Source: Triops longicaudatus (Eukaryota > Arthropoda > Branchiopoda > Notostraca > Triopsidae). From it: 64,000 nucleotides of DNA. The stretch covers positions 62,001 to 126,000 of the forward strand of contig JAGQDJ010000097.1 of assembly GCA_022885665.1 (NCBI GenBank), in the 5' to 3' direction. How positions within the stretch are numbered: position 1 is the stretch's first letter; each line of letters starts with the position of its first letter. Shown in pieces: positions 52,101 through 63,896 of the stretch. The notes beneath the pieces are model-generated. The model was not told the origin of the DNA. It was given only the letters and a program-made list of their open reading frames with translations, and did not search any database. The position numbers and the translations under genes were made by a program.

Positions 52101-53450
52101 CACAAGATGAAGGACAGATTCCTCACAACTAACATTTACAAGCAGACTCGGGCTGTGGACTGGGACTCTTCGTCAATTCCCGCGTGCTACAAGCGAACTT
52201 GTGTTACTGCAATATATTATTATAGGGCAGGCTGCAAAGAGAAAGGTGATACTCGTGGTATACCACTCGATCCTACGTCCCCGTCGATCTCTGCCACGTG
52301 CCAACACGCGGCCTTTCTGTTCGTGGCTCTCCCCATGCACTGCGGATCCCCTTCTACTAACACCGGGGTTCGGGAACATAATTTTCTACCGAGTCATTCT
52401 TACATTAACTGCCGCTTTCCAAGCCTGCTTTTTCTGCCCTGATATATTTTTTGTGCAGTGTGTATTCTTTAGGTGGAAAGACATGTAACGCTATACTGGG
52501 AGGCAGAAAGTTCGACACGTGTCGCTCTAGGTCTGTTTGTTTCGCTCACTCGGAGGTTTCCCGCAGGGGAAACCTTATGAAGAACTACGGATGTCATTCT
52601 GCGCCATCAAGAACCCGAGCTATTATATCACGGGAAAGCCCACAAGTTCGACACGCTGTATTTTACCAGTCTCGCTTGTTGACACGAATCTAAAACTGCT
52701 CTCCCCTAATCTTGATCATTTCCATATACGGATTCATAGCAACCTTGCGAGTGTTGCAGTTGTGAACAGGTGGTTCTGGCCATACTGTTTTAGTTACGAG
52801 CAATGCAATTTTCTTCTGCACCATAGTTGAAATTTGTTGAATAAAAGGCTCATCCAAAGAACATTCGGAGTCTTTAGTAGAACGAACGTAGTTGAGGGCA
52901 CAATGCGAGCTAAGCTGCACTGCGTAACAGTGAAATCCTGCATCGCAATTAATGTAATGGGAAGAGCTTTATTTGGTTTATTTTTTTAACGGTATTGCTG
53001 AATACCTTACCGTAGACAAATAATACGCGAAAGAAAGCCTGAAACATTGATTTTGCAAGTCTCGTGCAAGTAGCATATAGCCGTTCGTATGAGTTTTCTG
53101 GTGAGTGTTTTGTAGTTTACACTTGATGCTGTCTCAAGTCTAAGAACATTGTCTCTGACAGCTAGTCACCACTTCATAGGCGCCTATCTGGTTCTGCGTA
53201 TGCTTTATACGGTATATCGTTATCAGTTTAGTAGCTAACTTGTTTTATCAAGAGTTGAGGGGTGAGGAGTAAGCAAACACTCCAAAAACTTTGCGCAAAC
53301 TATTATAAAGTATACAAGAGCCTGCTGGCTGGTAGGAAAACCAGCAAATTAGGCTAATATGATAATGTTGTGTGTTCAATGCCACAGCTAATCGATATAC
53401 CTCAATAAAAGGGGATATTTTTTTTAAACGGGTGTTTCTTATTCTGGTAG
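49178..53450. other. Upstream region of Lim3
   Basis: The first seen Lim3 exon starts inside a codon, so at least one upstream coding exon is missing; it may be here or further left. I found no short ATG exon with the right exit phase that I would trust. Confidence 0.4.
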
Positions 53451-56400
53451 CCACGATTCCCCGGTGTTGCGGTTGCGAAGGCTTAATCCTGGATCGGTTC
53501 ATATTGAAAGTCTCGGAAAGGCCGTGGCACGCCCATTGCTTGAAATGTTCCGACTGTGGGACGAACATGTCCGACAAATGTTTCATTCGGGGCGGAATGG
53601 TTTACTGCAAAGAACATTTCTTCAGGTGAGTTCGTGCTGCTTCTTTCCTTTCCCCCTAATGAGGGATTTGATTGTATAACATCATTCAGTGTGTGCAGGC
53701 GGTTTGGAACCAAGTGTGCAGGCTGCGATACCGGCATTGCACCGCAGCAGGTAGTGAGAAGAGCTCAGCAGCATGTTTACCATCTCGAATGCTTCACTTG
53801 CCTCATTTGCGGCCGGCAACTTGACACTGGTGATGAGTTTTACCTCATGGAAGATAAGAAGCTCGTTTGCAAACCAGACTACGAGACTGCCAAAGCCAAA
53901 GGTAATTTGTACATCCTAGAACCTTCTTCACCTTCACAACTAAGCGTTGAAATGTTTCAAGCGCCGTGGACACAGCTCCGAATACGTAATGTTTTGTGTT
54001 TATACTTTTCTCGTCCGTAGAAGGAGACTGTCCGCCTAAACGGCCCCGAACCACCATTACTGCCAAGCAATTAGAGACGTTAAAGTCTGCTTACAACGCT
54101 AGTCCCAAACCTGCCAGGCATGTCAGGGAACAGTTAAGTCAAGATACCGGCTTGGATATGAGAGTGGTGCAAGTCTGGTTCCAGAACAGGTAAACCAGTT
54201 TTCATTCTTGCTTCCTTATGGAATCTTCTATGCGTATAGATATAGTGATCCACCACTCGAATCTAGTTAGTTTCCTTCGAGCGTAGAGACTCAACATTAA
54301 CTGTTCATTACAAAGATAAAAAGACGTAAGTCTGTCCTATATAATTTTTTTCCGGATATGTTCTGTAAATTCTTTCTGTGCTGGCTTAAGAGGTTTCCGA
54401 GCAAAATGGAAATCAAGGAGGAATACGTTTCTATGCAACGTTACCGAGTTAGCCACTGGGAGGGGAGTCAGGGGAGAAGGCCTGAGAAAGGAAGCTTTAA
54501 GAAAGCTCCAACCAGGAGACAAGAACAGCTCCTTGTAAGTAGGTACCATGGCAACCATGGTTGTTGTTGGCTCGTGCCTCTTTAGAACGGATTTTGGAGC
54601 TGTTCCTAACAACAGGGTAAAGGTGGGGCTTGCAAGACTCCTAAGAAGCCCCTGGTTGCTTGGCAACCATCGAATTTGTCTGCCAGCAAGAAAACCCAGA
54701 ATATCCTTTTTAAAAGTTTGTTGCATCTTCCAACAAAGGACGAAAAATCTTTTGTCCTCGTCCTCTTGTAGATAGTACGCTTCTTCTTTCCAGCGAATTG
54801 CTTTCAATGACGCGGACGGGTACCATGCTAGGGCACAAGAGTGTCTCAAGAAAGAAATCATCTCGAAGAAGAAATCATTGGGTCTCTTTCTACGAGATGA
54901 GTTTACTTTGTATACCCTAGAATGACTTGCCATAAAAAATATTCTTCACAGTTTCCTTTAGCACAAGTTAAAGGAGTTCCTTCTCCCTGATTCTGCGTCT
55001 TTTTATAGTTCTATATAAAGGAGAACATTTTTCGTATAAAAAGATATCTTACAGTTTCTTTTTTTTTCAGACGCGCTAAAGAAAAGAGGTTAAAGAAAGA
55101 CGCAGGACGGACGCGATGGGGCCATTACTTCCGCGGGAAAGATGGAGGAAGATCACCCAAAATATCCGAAGAACTCAGTAAAGACGATTCCATGGGACTT
55201 CCGTATTCAGGTACCATTTCTTCGTACTCTTAACATAAAGGCATAGGAGAGTTTGGACGCAATGGAAACTGCACAGACACACACACACACACATACATAA
55301 AACATACAGTAGATGGATTATGAAAAAAAAATCAACGCCGTAGTAGAACTAGCGAAGTAAATTTCCAAAATATAGAAAACAAAGACTGTAAGAACGTAAA
55401 CTAAATCTTATATTCCATTTGATATAAGAGATACTGTTATCAATTTAAGTATAAGAAAGAGGTTTAAAATGCTTTCTTTTTAAGCTTACAATGAAAGGGT
55501 TGTTAATATTTTTATGGTTAAGCTTACTGCAAAAGCAGGAACACTTAGCAAAAGTATTACCCAAAAGTTACGTATATGTTAGGAATCAGTACCTTAAGGT
55601 TATCCATGAGTTCCTAAAGTAGTTACTTTCTAGACAAAAAATTCGACACGCAATCGATGCGAAGTTTACTCGGATAGTTTACAAAGAAAATTAAAATTTT
55701 TGACATGTTAAAACTAAGAAATGTTTGATAAATCTTGAGCTGCTAAAGTTTTTTCCTTTTTGAAGTTCTTTTTCTCTAATCTTTAGCATTTAGCCCATTA
55801 TTTGTTTACTTTCTAGCTTTTCAGTTTCTAACTTTTTCATATTAATGTTATTCGCCTGCGCGCAGTAATCCAAAATAATTTTTAATCGATATGGATCATT
55901 GATGTAATCAAGATTAAAGTTACGGTTGCACTATGACGAACCCTATTATAACGAATCATGACTAGTGTGAAGTATATTATGATATTATAAGACCAATTAT
56001 GATAGTATAAACTATATTATACATAAAGTATATGATTAATAGCCAATTCTTGTAACATAAAGTAAGAAAAGAATTTAGACAAACTATGTAGCGTAGGCCA
56101 TGTCTATATCGTCCGGTCGCTAGGACGAACTGGACAAAGCACGGTCATTATGTTTTAACGATAATTCAGTTCATTTTTGCTTTTTCGCTAGTACGCAGTA
56201 ACTCTTCTAGCCGCGACACATTTTAGGGCTTCAAGTCTGAGTTGTAGGCTACTTCAGCGTGTAAGATTTGCGAAAAATAAAAATAGTTGCGTATTCAAAT
56301 TACACATTTATGATTTTTCATTCTTCTTCTTCACGGGTCTCTAAACTTCTTCGCAAACTTATACATCTTCGTGCTTTTTCTGGTTTTTGTTTGTTTTGAA

Positions 56401-59400
56401 TATCTACTCAATCTTGTGTATGCTTATCGTGGTTTGGTGAGCTCAATGTAGCGCAAAATTAGCCTCGGCAAGAGCTTTTGTTGTATGTCAACAAAAAGCG
56501 TGCCATATGTAGAGGGACTTTGTATATTTGTTGACCAGGTCCTTTCTACAGTTGAAACTAGCTAATACTGAATGGCATATACGTCTGACAGATCTATGAC
56601 AGGTGTTGTCACCCTCGTAATAGGAATATTTGGGTTGACAACGACCAAAGGGGGGTTGAACGGTACACTACAAGACCAGACTGGTTGTTGACTCGCCTAT
56701 AGATTCAACACAAGGGGGGGTGGGGGGAGTACCCATTGACTTTTCTAAGCTACCGGGGATCATAGCATAGGTAAAGGGCGAGCAAAGAGCTCTAATAGCG
56801 TTGAGTCGCGAAGTCGAATAAAAAGCGAAAGCATATACATACACGAACTCGAAAAGTGGGGAGGTTAACCATCTGTTCTCGAACGCCCTTCTTTCCCTAA
56901 ATCCACACTACATACATCATCACGTTAAAGTTAGAACCCTGTATTTGCCCTCCCCTTTTTGCCCAATTCCAGTGGTGGTGTATCTTTTAGCCACGCGGGT
57001 TCTCCCTCTTAATGGGCGTCAATGATATGAAATATTCATGGTTGCAGCCCCACCCTTAATGCATGCACACACAGATACACAAAATTCATACCTTAGGGTC
57101 ACCTGTTATATCCAAAACATTCGGTCGAAGGAGAAAACCCTCGTCTTTGCACCACTGTCGTCTAAGTGGGGGGACTAGGGGGCAAAAAGAGAGGGTTTGG
57201 CGACTCCTACCCTTAACAATAGAGGGAGCCATTTCAATCAAGGATATCCCTTTAGCTTTTAGCGAATGAGATCCCCCGAAAACTAGGGGAGAAAAGATTT
57301 TTTCCTCTTCACTACTTTTCTTCCTGTTCCAAGACTCTTTAACCCTCGCTTTGGATTTTCCCTATACTCCGATCCGAGCCCCTTCCTTTAGCAACAGAAT
57401 GGGGGAGGAAAATGTTGGAAGTCTTTTATAGGGTTGCTTTACGGAATTAGGATGGTGTTTGGGATATACTTTTTCCACCCTCCAGCGCCCTAAGAAGGGA
57501 GACGAGGGCTGCATTGAGGGGTTGGTAGGGGGTTAATCGAGGCAATGGGGGTTGATGGATAGTGGTCGAGCAGCAAATTGCCTTAGTGTCAGCCTGTAAA
57601 AGACTGTGACATAACTACATCATGTGTTTTAAGCTGGTGTCACTCATGACTTGCTTTGTCATAAATGTTAACTGGTGGTAATAAATTATAAACCCGTGGC
57701 TAATGTACTTTCTTTTGTGCATAAACAGGCGAACTGGGGGGCGGTGGAGCCAATCCGTTCTGCTTAGGGCAAATGGGAAGTCAAGGCATGATGGACCGAG
57801 ATGGTGAAGTTTCCTTACCGCTGTTGAGTCAACCTATCGGAGGAATGCCGTTCTACGGCCAGCCTTTCTTCAGCAATGGTAAGAAAGTGTTCAACTACTC
57901 GAAAGCAGACTTCCTTTCTGCTCTGGTGCACTGCACCGTAGGGTAATTCAAGGGTAAACGGCTCAGATCTTTATAGAAAAATAACTCAGTGTTTCATGAG
58001 ACACTCTATTACTTTGAACCAGTGTCTGGTGCACCTTGTCGAAATATTTACAAATCGCCACGGTCGGCGAAAAAACTCGATACAAAAGAAACATGCATTG
58101 TAGATAATTAAATTATTAGTATTCTGTAGTCAAAGAATAACTGAACAGTTCCAAATAAAGAAGCGACTTGCCAACAAAGTTGTAAGGCAGAGTTCTGATA
58201 CGCACCGTTAAACGGGATTATTTTGAATGTATAAATAACTTTGAATTTTATTGTGGAAGCAGTAATATTGCAATACGTTTACTGCTACTCAACTAGGCAA
58301 GGCAATGCAACAATCTAGGTGTCGGTAGATTCAGATTTGAATAGGCTGTCTTAGCATAACAAAACCAAGTTGCTGTTTTAATGCATTTTTTGCCAACAAG
58401 AATGTGAGAGCAAGAGCCTTTTTGGCATATTTTCAGTGTTTCGAATTTTCAATACCAAAAGACAACTACGGCAGTTAAACGTTCTTATTTCCAATTTTTT
58501 TTCTCTAGAAAATGCATTGACCTTTGTCACCTAGATCAAAACACAGTTAACACTTTTCGCCTTCGGGCAAATTCAATGTTTAAATTTACCCAGTAAGCTC
58601 TGACCCTCTGTATGTACTATGGCTTTTCCGAAGCTAGCGAGGGGTGGAGCTCGTTGGAGTTACGAAAGACGCGACTTGCGAAGAACACAAAATCTCGACT
58701 CAAAAGCTAACCCCATGCAAAAACAAGTTCAAAGTGGTATGCACGAATGTGAAAAATAAAATAAGTTTCAAGGCATAAGTATAATTTTTTCCGACGATCT
58801 TCTTTCATTCTTTTTTTTCCTGAAATAGCTTAAATCCCTCTCTTCAAAGAAAATGGTCAATCGTGTTCAGCCGATGCATGCTAACAGTGCCAGCAAGATT
58901 TTTTTTTTTTAAAGTGTACTTCTGAGCTTTAGTCATGAAACCTTTTCTTCGCATTCCAAGTTGCACCGACGTGGAGTAACTATGAAGGTGTAATTTGAAA
59001 ATAAAATGCTCACACATGCCACCACACAAGTAAAATATTAGTAACTTATTCAATTCTATTCCGTTTTATTAAAAATATCAGTATTTTCTTACTCAAAAAC
59101 TAGATTAAATAGACGAGACAAATAAAAAGTGCTCTTTTTCGTTCAGAATAGTCCCCGTTGACTGTAGCTCAGGAAGTAAAATAAGTCTGATATGCAGTTT
59201 TCTTATTGCAAATATATTGGCTGTTGTGCGTTGTTATTTTTGCTTTATGTATCCAAAAATAAATGAAGTACGATCCAAGTAAATCCTAAATTACGTAATA
59301 GCATAAAAAGTAGTTTAACTTGTATAATAGTACGAGCCATGAAAAGCCAAGTGCGCTATTTGATACGAAAAAAATCGTATTTACACAATTAACTTACGTG

Positions 59401-60010
59401 GCATGCGTCATTTTTTATTTTTATTTATTTATTATTATTTTTTTTGCTATATTAAAACGGTTTTAAGCCTTCTGTAGTGTCACATTCCGAAAGAAAATTT
59501 GAACCACGTTCTCGGAACAAAATCTATTTAACAAAAATAGTTTTTATGGTTCCAGCATCCGGTAAACCTGTAACAGTAACTGTTAATTGTAATCTAAGAT
59601 TCGGCAGTGGTATTTTTAATTCACAGATATTATGAAAATCGTTTCAAATGTCCACCTTCCCCTTTTACAGCGGAGACAGCTTGATTACTCCTATTGTATA
59701 TTACAATGTATTTTTAAAATGTTTTATAAATATGCATTTTTTAATCAGCGTAAGAATTCACCAAATAAGCTTCGTTAACAGACTAACTAATCTGCACATG
59801 TTTATTCTAGGAATTCCTGGGCCAGCTTCTACACCTACACCGCTTACTTCGTTAGCACTGTCCACTTCTGGCGCGGTTTCGGATGTGATTAGTTCGAACA
59901 GCAGCGACCGAAGTAGTTGCAGTTCGGTGGGCCATTACCCTGATTTCCCTCCGTCGCCCGATTCTTGGTTGGGCGACATGGATTCCGCCTCAGCTTCTCA
60001 GCCTTTTTAA
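53451..60010 (+). CDS. Lim3: LIM-homeobox factor Lim3 (Lhx3/Lhx4 type), 5' end missing
   Basis: Nuclear transcription factor that works with Islet proteins and NLI/Ldb to set motor neuron and other neuron fates. Exons seen: 53451-53625, 53699-53901, 54021-54189, 55071-55210, 57729-57878 and 59811-60010; joins are GT-AG and in phase. They give 344 residues after a split first codon. Order: LIM1 (about 5-55; CCGC, WHAHC, CSDC, YCKEH zinc ligands), LIM2 (about 64-117), homeodomain (about 132-191, with [19 protein letters not shown] and [19 protein letters not shown]), then a Gly/Ser/Pro-rich tail ending ASASQPF. The LIM-to-homeodomain spacing and the [21 protein letters not shown] block are Lhx3/4 hallmarks, and splice positions match vertebrate LHX3. 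The start codon lies in an upstream exon. Large introns (2.5 and 1.9 kb) carry repeats and an odd antisense frame. Confidence 0.95.
54337..54933 (-). other. 198-codon antisense frame in a Lim3 intron
   Basis: An ATG-started frame of 198 codons runs through the intron between the homeodomain exons, opposite to Lim3. The product is unfamiliar, mixed hydrophobic and basic. Such a length is unlikely by chance at this base composition, but the same stretch also holds RFX-like palindromes and may be a conserved control region. I give it no function. Confidence 0.3.
54542..54668. promoter_or_regulatory. Pair of RFX X-box-like sites
   Basis: GGTACCATGGCAAC (54542-54555) matches the X-box consensus at 13 of 14 positions and overlaps the perfect palindrome CAACCATGGTTG (54552-54563). 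A second, weaker site GGTTGCTTGGCAACC lies at 54654-54668. RFX factors act in neurons and ciliated cells, which would suit an intronic enhancer of Lim3; this is inference. Confidence 0.35.
55272..55293. repeat. (CA)n microsatellite
   Basis: About ten CA units in a Lim3 intron. Confidence 0.85.
58340..59000 (+). repeat. Dispersed repeat family, copy 4 (in Lim3 last intron)
   Basis: Follows the copy at 46970-47730 in the same order over about 650 bases, with the landmarks GAATAGGCTGTCTTAG, GTCACCTAGATC, CAAATTCAATGTT, TTACCCAGTAAGC, AAAATGGTCAA, CAGCCGATGCATGCTAAC and GGAGTAACTATGAA. Non-coding, in the sense direction of Lim3. Confidence 0.7.
59411..59445. repeat. T-rich (TTTA/TTA)n simple repeat
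   Basis: Short run of TTTA and TTA units ending in eight T, within the last Lim3 intron. Confidence 0.8.
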
Positions 60011-60391
60011 AATTTCTTGTTGTACTTGAACCTGGTGTTGCGTTCTTGCTTATTTTCCACCCTTTTAAAAGTCCCTCGGTTGGAGGCCGTTTACGCAATT
60101 TCGGAAGTTTGTTACGGAAAAATGGATGAGACACCATGGCAGTGTTGCATAGTTCTCCAGATGCAAAAGATAAAGAAGAAGAACTTGTCCGTCAGCACCT
60201 CAAGTCTGTCTTGAGAGGCTTGTGTATACTAGTCAACTTTCCACTCATCAACACATTCCGGTCTAAGCGAAAGTTTTTCGGTATTGATTGAGTTGCCTGT
60301 ATGGGTTTGTTTTCACGTACTGCGTTTTGTTGATCATTGGAGCGACTTTTGGATTCTGAATAGTGTGGGAGTTCTGCACATATCGATATGA

Positions 60392-60397
60392 AATAAA
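60392..60397 (+). terminator. Lim3 polyadenylation signal
   Basis: AATAAA stands 382 bases after the Lim3 stop and 225 bases before the end of the opsin coding region on the other strand. Confidence 0.55.
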
Positions 60398-60621
60398 TGC
60401 TGCTATTATTAAAGCTTTACAAGTGTTTTTGCAAAAACAAGTCAAGTGTTACACGCACACAAGTGTTAAATATATTTCGAAATGTGGGCGCCAAATATTA
60501 CATTAGAAAAGTAGCAGGTAAAAGTTCTGCGCTGGCAAGGTACTCGATACATTAGAAAATGCGAAGAGAAAACTTGGTGGAAAAGCGTTATCGATTTGTT
60601 TGTTGGTGGCAAGCCCTTTTC

Positions 60622-62275
60622 TCAAGCCATGGCTGTTTCCACCGAATTTACGGACTTGCTGTCGCTATCTTTCTTCTTGGGAAGACCAATATTCCAACCA
60701 AACTCCTCGCGTAAGCATTGTTGGAATTTTGGGTGTGAAAGTCCGTACACTAAAAATTAGAAGAAAAAAAAAACTCATTACAAGTGTTTCCTTTCTTTAC
60801 ATAAATAAATGAAAGGTAACAGTGTTTCATACCTATCGGATTGTAGACAGCAGAAGTTTTGGCCAGAAGGACGGGCAAGGATGACACGTACGGATTGATG
60901 ATGGATTGGTCGTCATGTAAGACCCCTATGAAAGAGATAACCGTAAACGGAGTCCAAGCCCAGAGCCACAGGCAGCAGTTGATCAACGCAATCTAGGAAG
61001 TAACAAATTTGTGTAAATTTTGGCACACTCATTCTTCATGTTGGCAAGTAACTAAAGCTTAAACAGGGCTCAGGCTCTGTCTTGTCGTCGTCTTGTCTTC
61101 ATTCACCTTGGCAATGCGGAATTCGGCCGACATCTCGTCCTGTTTAGCCCCAGAGGAACGCAGCGAAGCCACATTCATCTTGGCGGCCTGTTCCCTTAGC
61201 TGGCGTTCATGATGAAAAACCGCTTGTACGATGTAAGAGTAGCAGAAAACTATGACAGCCAGTGGCAGGACGTAAGCATGGACGCAGGAGCCAATGATGT
61301 ACGTCACAGTTGGAAGATCTCTCGTGTAGTAGTCGTAAGAACACCTGGAAAACTTACTCAAGTGACTTGTCCTGATTCAGGAGACTTGTTGCTCTTTACT
61401 TTTGCTATCTTTTCTTTTCTCCTTTCTACGTTTTAAATTTTACTTACGTGTTGAGCAATCCATCGACCGAAAGGTTGCCAAAACCGAAAAAGGGCGAAGT
61501 GGCCCAGAATATCGAAACAATCCACACCATAGCTAACCAGATTGCCACTTTCCAGTAGGTTAATGGTGCGGCTTTTAACCCTTTGACAATAACATAATAC
61601 CGATCCAGGGAGACAAACATAAGCGTTTGCATCTAACACGTGTAAGACATTGGAATTAATTTTCCTCCTAACTCTTGGTCGTTTATTTTTATTTCTATTA
61701 TTTTGTTTAAAGGGAAGAAAAAGAAGAATGAAATGCTGTCTGTTTACTTGTCCAAAACCGAATGCTAAACCGCACCACGCATGGATCTTGCATGCCACAT
61801 CTCCCCACATCCATGGCCCATTGTTCAGAAAAATATTGCCGAGCAGTTCGGGGTAGAGCCCAACAAAGAGTCCCAGATCGCAAAACGCCAAGTTCATGAC
61901 TAGGACGTTAGTTGGACTTCTCAAGCTCTTGTACTTGCCAAATATGTAGAGCACCAGCACGTTGCCCACCGCAGACATTACACCTGTCAAAAGACCAACC
62001 ACGAAAGGCCCAAGAGTTAACGATTAAGCACAAGTTATACAGCTATTTGCTTATGCAAAGTGGGATACACGACCACTACGCTTACCCATAATTAAATACA
62101 TGGCTCCTAACGCGGTGTGGACGCGAGGATCAGGTGGAGGGAACTTTTCCCAGTGAAGGTGGACCATGTAACGAACATTTTCGGGTGCCATGTCTCGGAC
62201 ACTGACACCTGGAGCGAAATCGCCATAACGAGCCACTTGCGCCTCGTAGCGAGGTTCGCTAAAATTATGCATCAT
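60622..62275 (-). CDS. Arthropod visual-type r-opsin (Gq-coupled rhodopsin)
   Basis: Retinal-binding photoreceptor GPCR. Exons: 62275-62086, 61983-61748, 61632-61448, 61344-61107, 60992-60833 and 60749-60622, all GT-AG and in phase, giving 378 residues. Visible: N-glycosylation site NFS at 4-6, the arthropod HLHWEKFPPPDP segment before helix 1, Asp99 in helix 2, disulphide cysteines C128 and C205, DRY at 152-154, retinal lysine K328 in LLAKTSAVYNPIVY, NPxxY, and the r-opsin HPKF motif. The last exon, found by eye because it is short, restores VYGLSHPKF and the C-terminus. No lysine at the helix-2 site used by UV opsins, so a non-UV pigment is likely. Odd: the residue at the usual Glu181 counterion position is Asp199. 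Start ATG may be 62275 or the next codon, 62272. Confidence 0.94.
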
Positions 62276-62463
62276 TAAGGAATAGTAGGTCTTTTTTTCG
62301 AAAAAGAACAAGCGAAGGCAAGAAATCCAGGCGTTCAAAAGTAGCAAACTTTAGGGCAAGTTGGTTTAACTGGCTTCTCGCTAGGGCTCTGGGTTAGACC
62401 AATTGAACTATGAAGGGGGTTTCAGGTTAACCAAGTTGTGTTTGGTTCCAAAACTTGGTTACC

Positions 62464-62503
62464 AACTGACGAATTTTTGACTCGAGCCTATTCACTATAT
62501 ATA
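62464..62503 (-). promoter_or_regulatory. Opsin core promoter (TATA plus initiator)
   Basis: On minus, TATATATAG (62503-62495) precedes a TCAGTT initiator (62469-62464) by about 32-36 bases. This would give a 5' untranslated leader of about 190 bases before the opsin ATG. Confidence 0.5.
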
Positions 62504-63896
62504 GAACGGAACGTAATAAGCTCAATTCTGTCAACTACCAGGACTATTGTCAGGTTTCCGTGGGCGATCTTTAAGTTACTAGATTAGGAAGACCTACATT
62601 CGTAACCGGAATTAGAAAACTTCTTGTGCAATTGTCTCAAAATACACGTTGCACCGCAATATGAAATAACCTTGTGGCGCAGTGCCAGAAAGGAAACAAA
62701 GATTTACTTCTACGCAGGCCAATGCGTGAAAAATTGTGGCTGATGAACTAACCACAACTTGAAACTATAGAAATCAACGCTTTAACAGAAAGCACGCATT
62801 ACATGTGAAGAGTTCAAGTGTTTCATTTTTTAGAAATAGTGCCAAACTCCGTAGACGTAAAAGTTTAGTAGTTAAGCGCAAGTTGCTGAAATACTCTTTT
62901 CAACTTCACCTGCTATTTCCATAAAGTGACTTACGACGCGAGAATCCAAAAACAATGCTGAAGTGCAAATTGGTCTTACAAACGAAATTGCGATTTTGTG
63001 GATGTAAATAATGTGGTAAACATGCAGACAAACACAAGAAGAGCGAATGATAACTGGCGGTTTTAGTGTTTTAAATGTCGGGTTTGATCAATATTTCTAC
63101 ACATATCGGACTTTATTGAAGAGCTGCTCTCAGAAATATTTCGAAATTCTTTATGCATTAATCATTTTATCAAATGACTTTGGAAACCGTATAATTTGCA
63201 GGAGCCTATGTCGGAAAAGAATAAGAACTTACTGAAAAATTTACGCTTTTTTACGTTGCTATTTTTAACCTATGCTCAACATGGACACTAGTGTTTTTTT
63301 TAAAAAAAAAGTACATATAATAAACACAACAACGCAAATTTAGTGTTACCTAACTTTCCCCATGGAGAAAACCGCTGAATATTGCGTCTAATCTGTACTG
63401 CCGCTAGAACACGCTGTAAAAGGAAGGGGTATTTATATTTAATTATACTTTACTCCCTTTTTTCGTTTTACACAAAAATGCTATACCTGTTCCGAAGAGC
63501 GTCATAGCTGACACCCCTTAATTAACGTACTTTTACATTACAGTTTAGTTTTTTAATAAGAAAAAAACGTTGCAAGTTCATATCGTCCCATTTGTTCTCT
63601 ATTTCCGAGATCGAGGCGTGACCTTGGTGCGCCAGTCCGTTGCGCAGCAATTCGTTTCTAATGTTTCATTTGCATTCGCATCACAAAAGTTTTAAGCATA
63701 TAGCACACAGTTTTATTATAGGAGGCTATACATAGTAACAGTACATGAAAGTGAAGGGTTATGTTACACTGTTTTGTACACTCTGCTTTTTGTTGCAATT
63801 TTAGCTTTACAATAGATAATTTTCACTTGTGTTCTCGTCGCAAGATTTTTCTTTCATTGCAATGTCATGCAATGTCACTTCTCTCTTTATTCACAG
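62504..63896. other. Intergenic, upstream of the opsin
   Basis: AT-rich sequence that by position carries the opsin control region. I see no clear palindromic photoreceptor motif and no gene. Confidence 0.4.

Noticed and set aside
60017..60214. Plus-strand frame containing VYAIS, like an opsin tail
   Set aside because: It is on the wrong strand for the opsin, whose true last exon was found at 60749-60622; coincidence.
62276..62347. Upstream extension of the opsin frame
   Set aside because: The added residues do not resemble opsin N-termini and lie in the predicted 5' leader.
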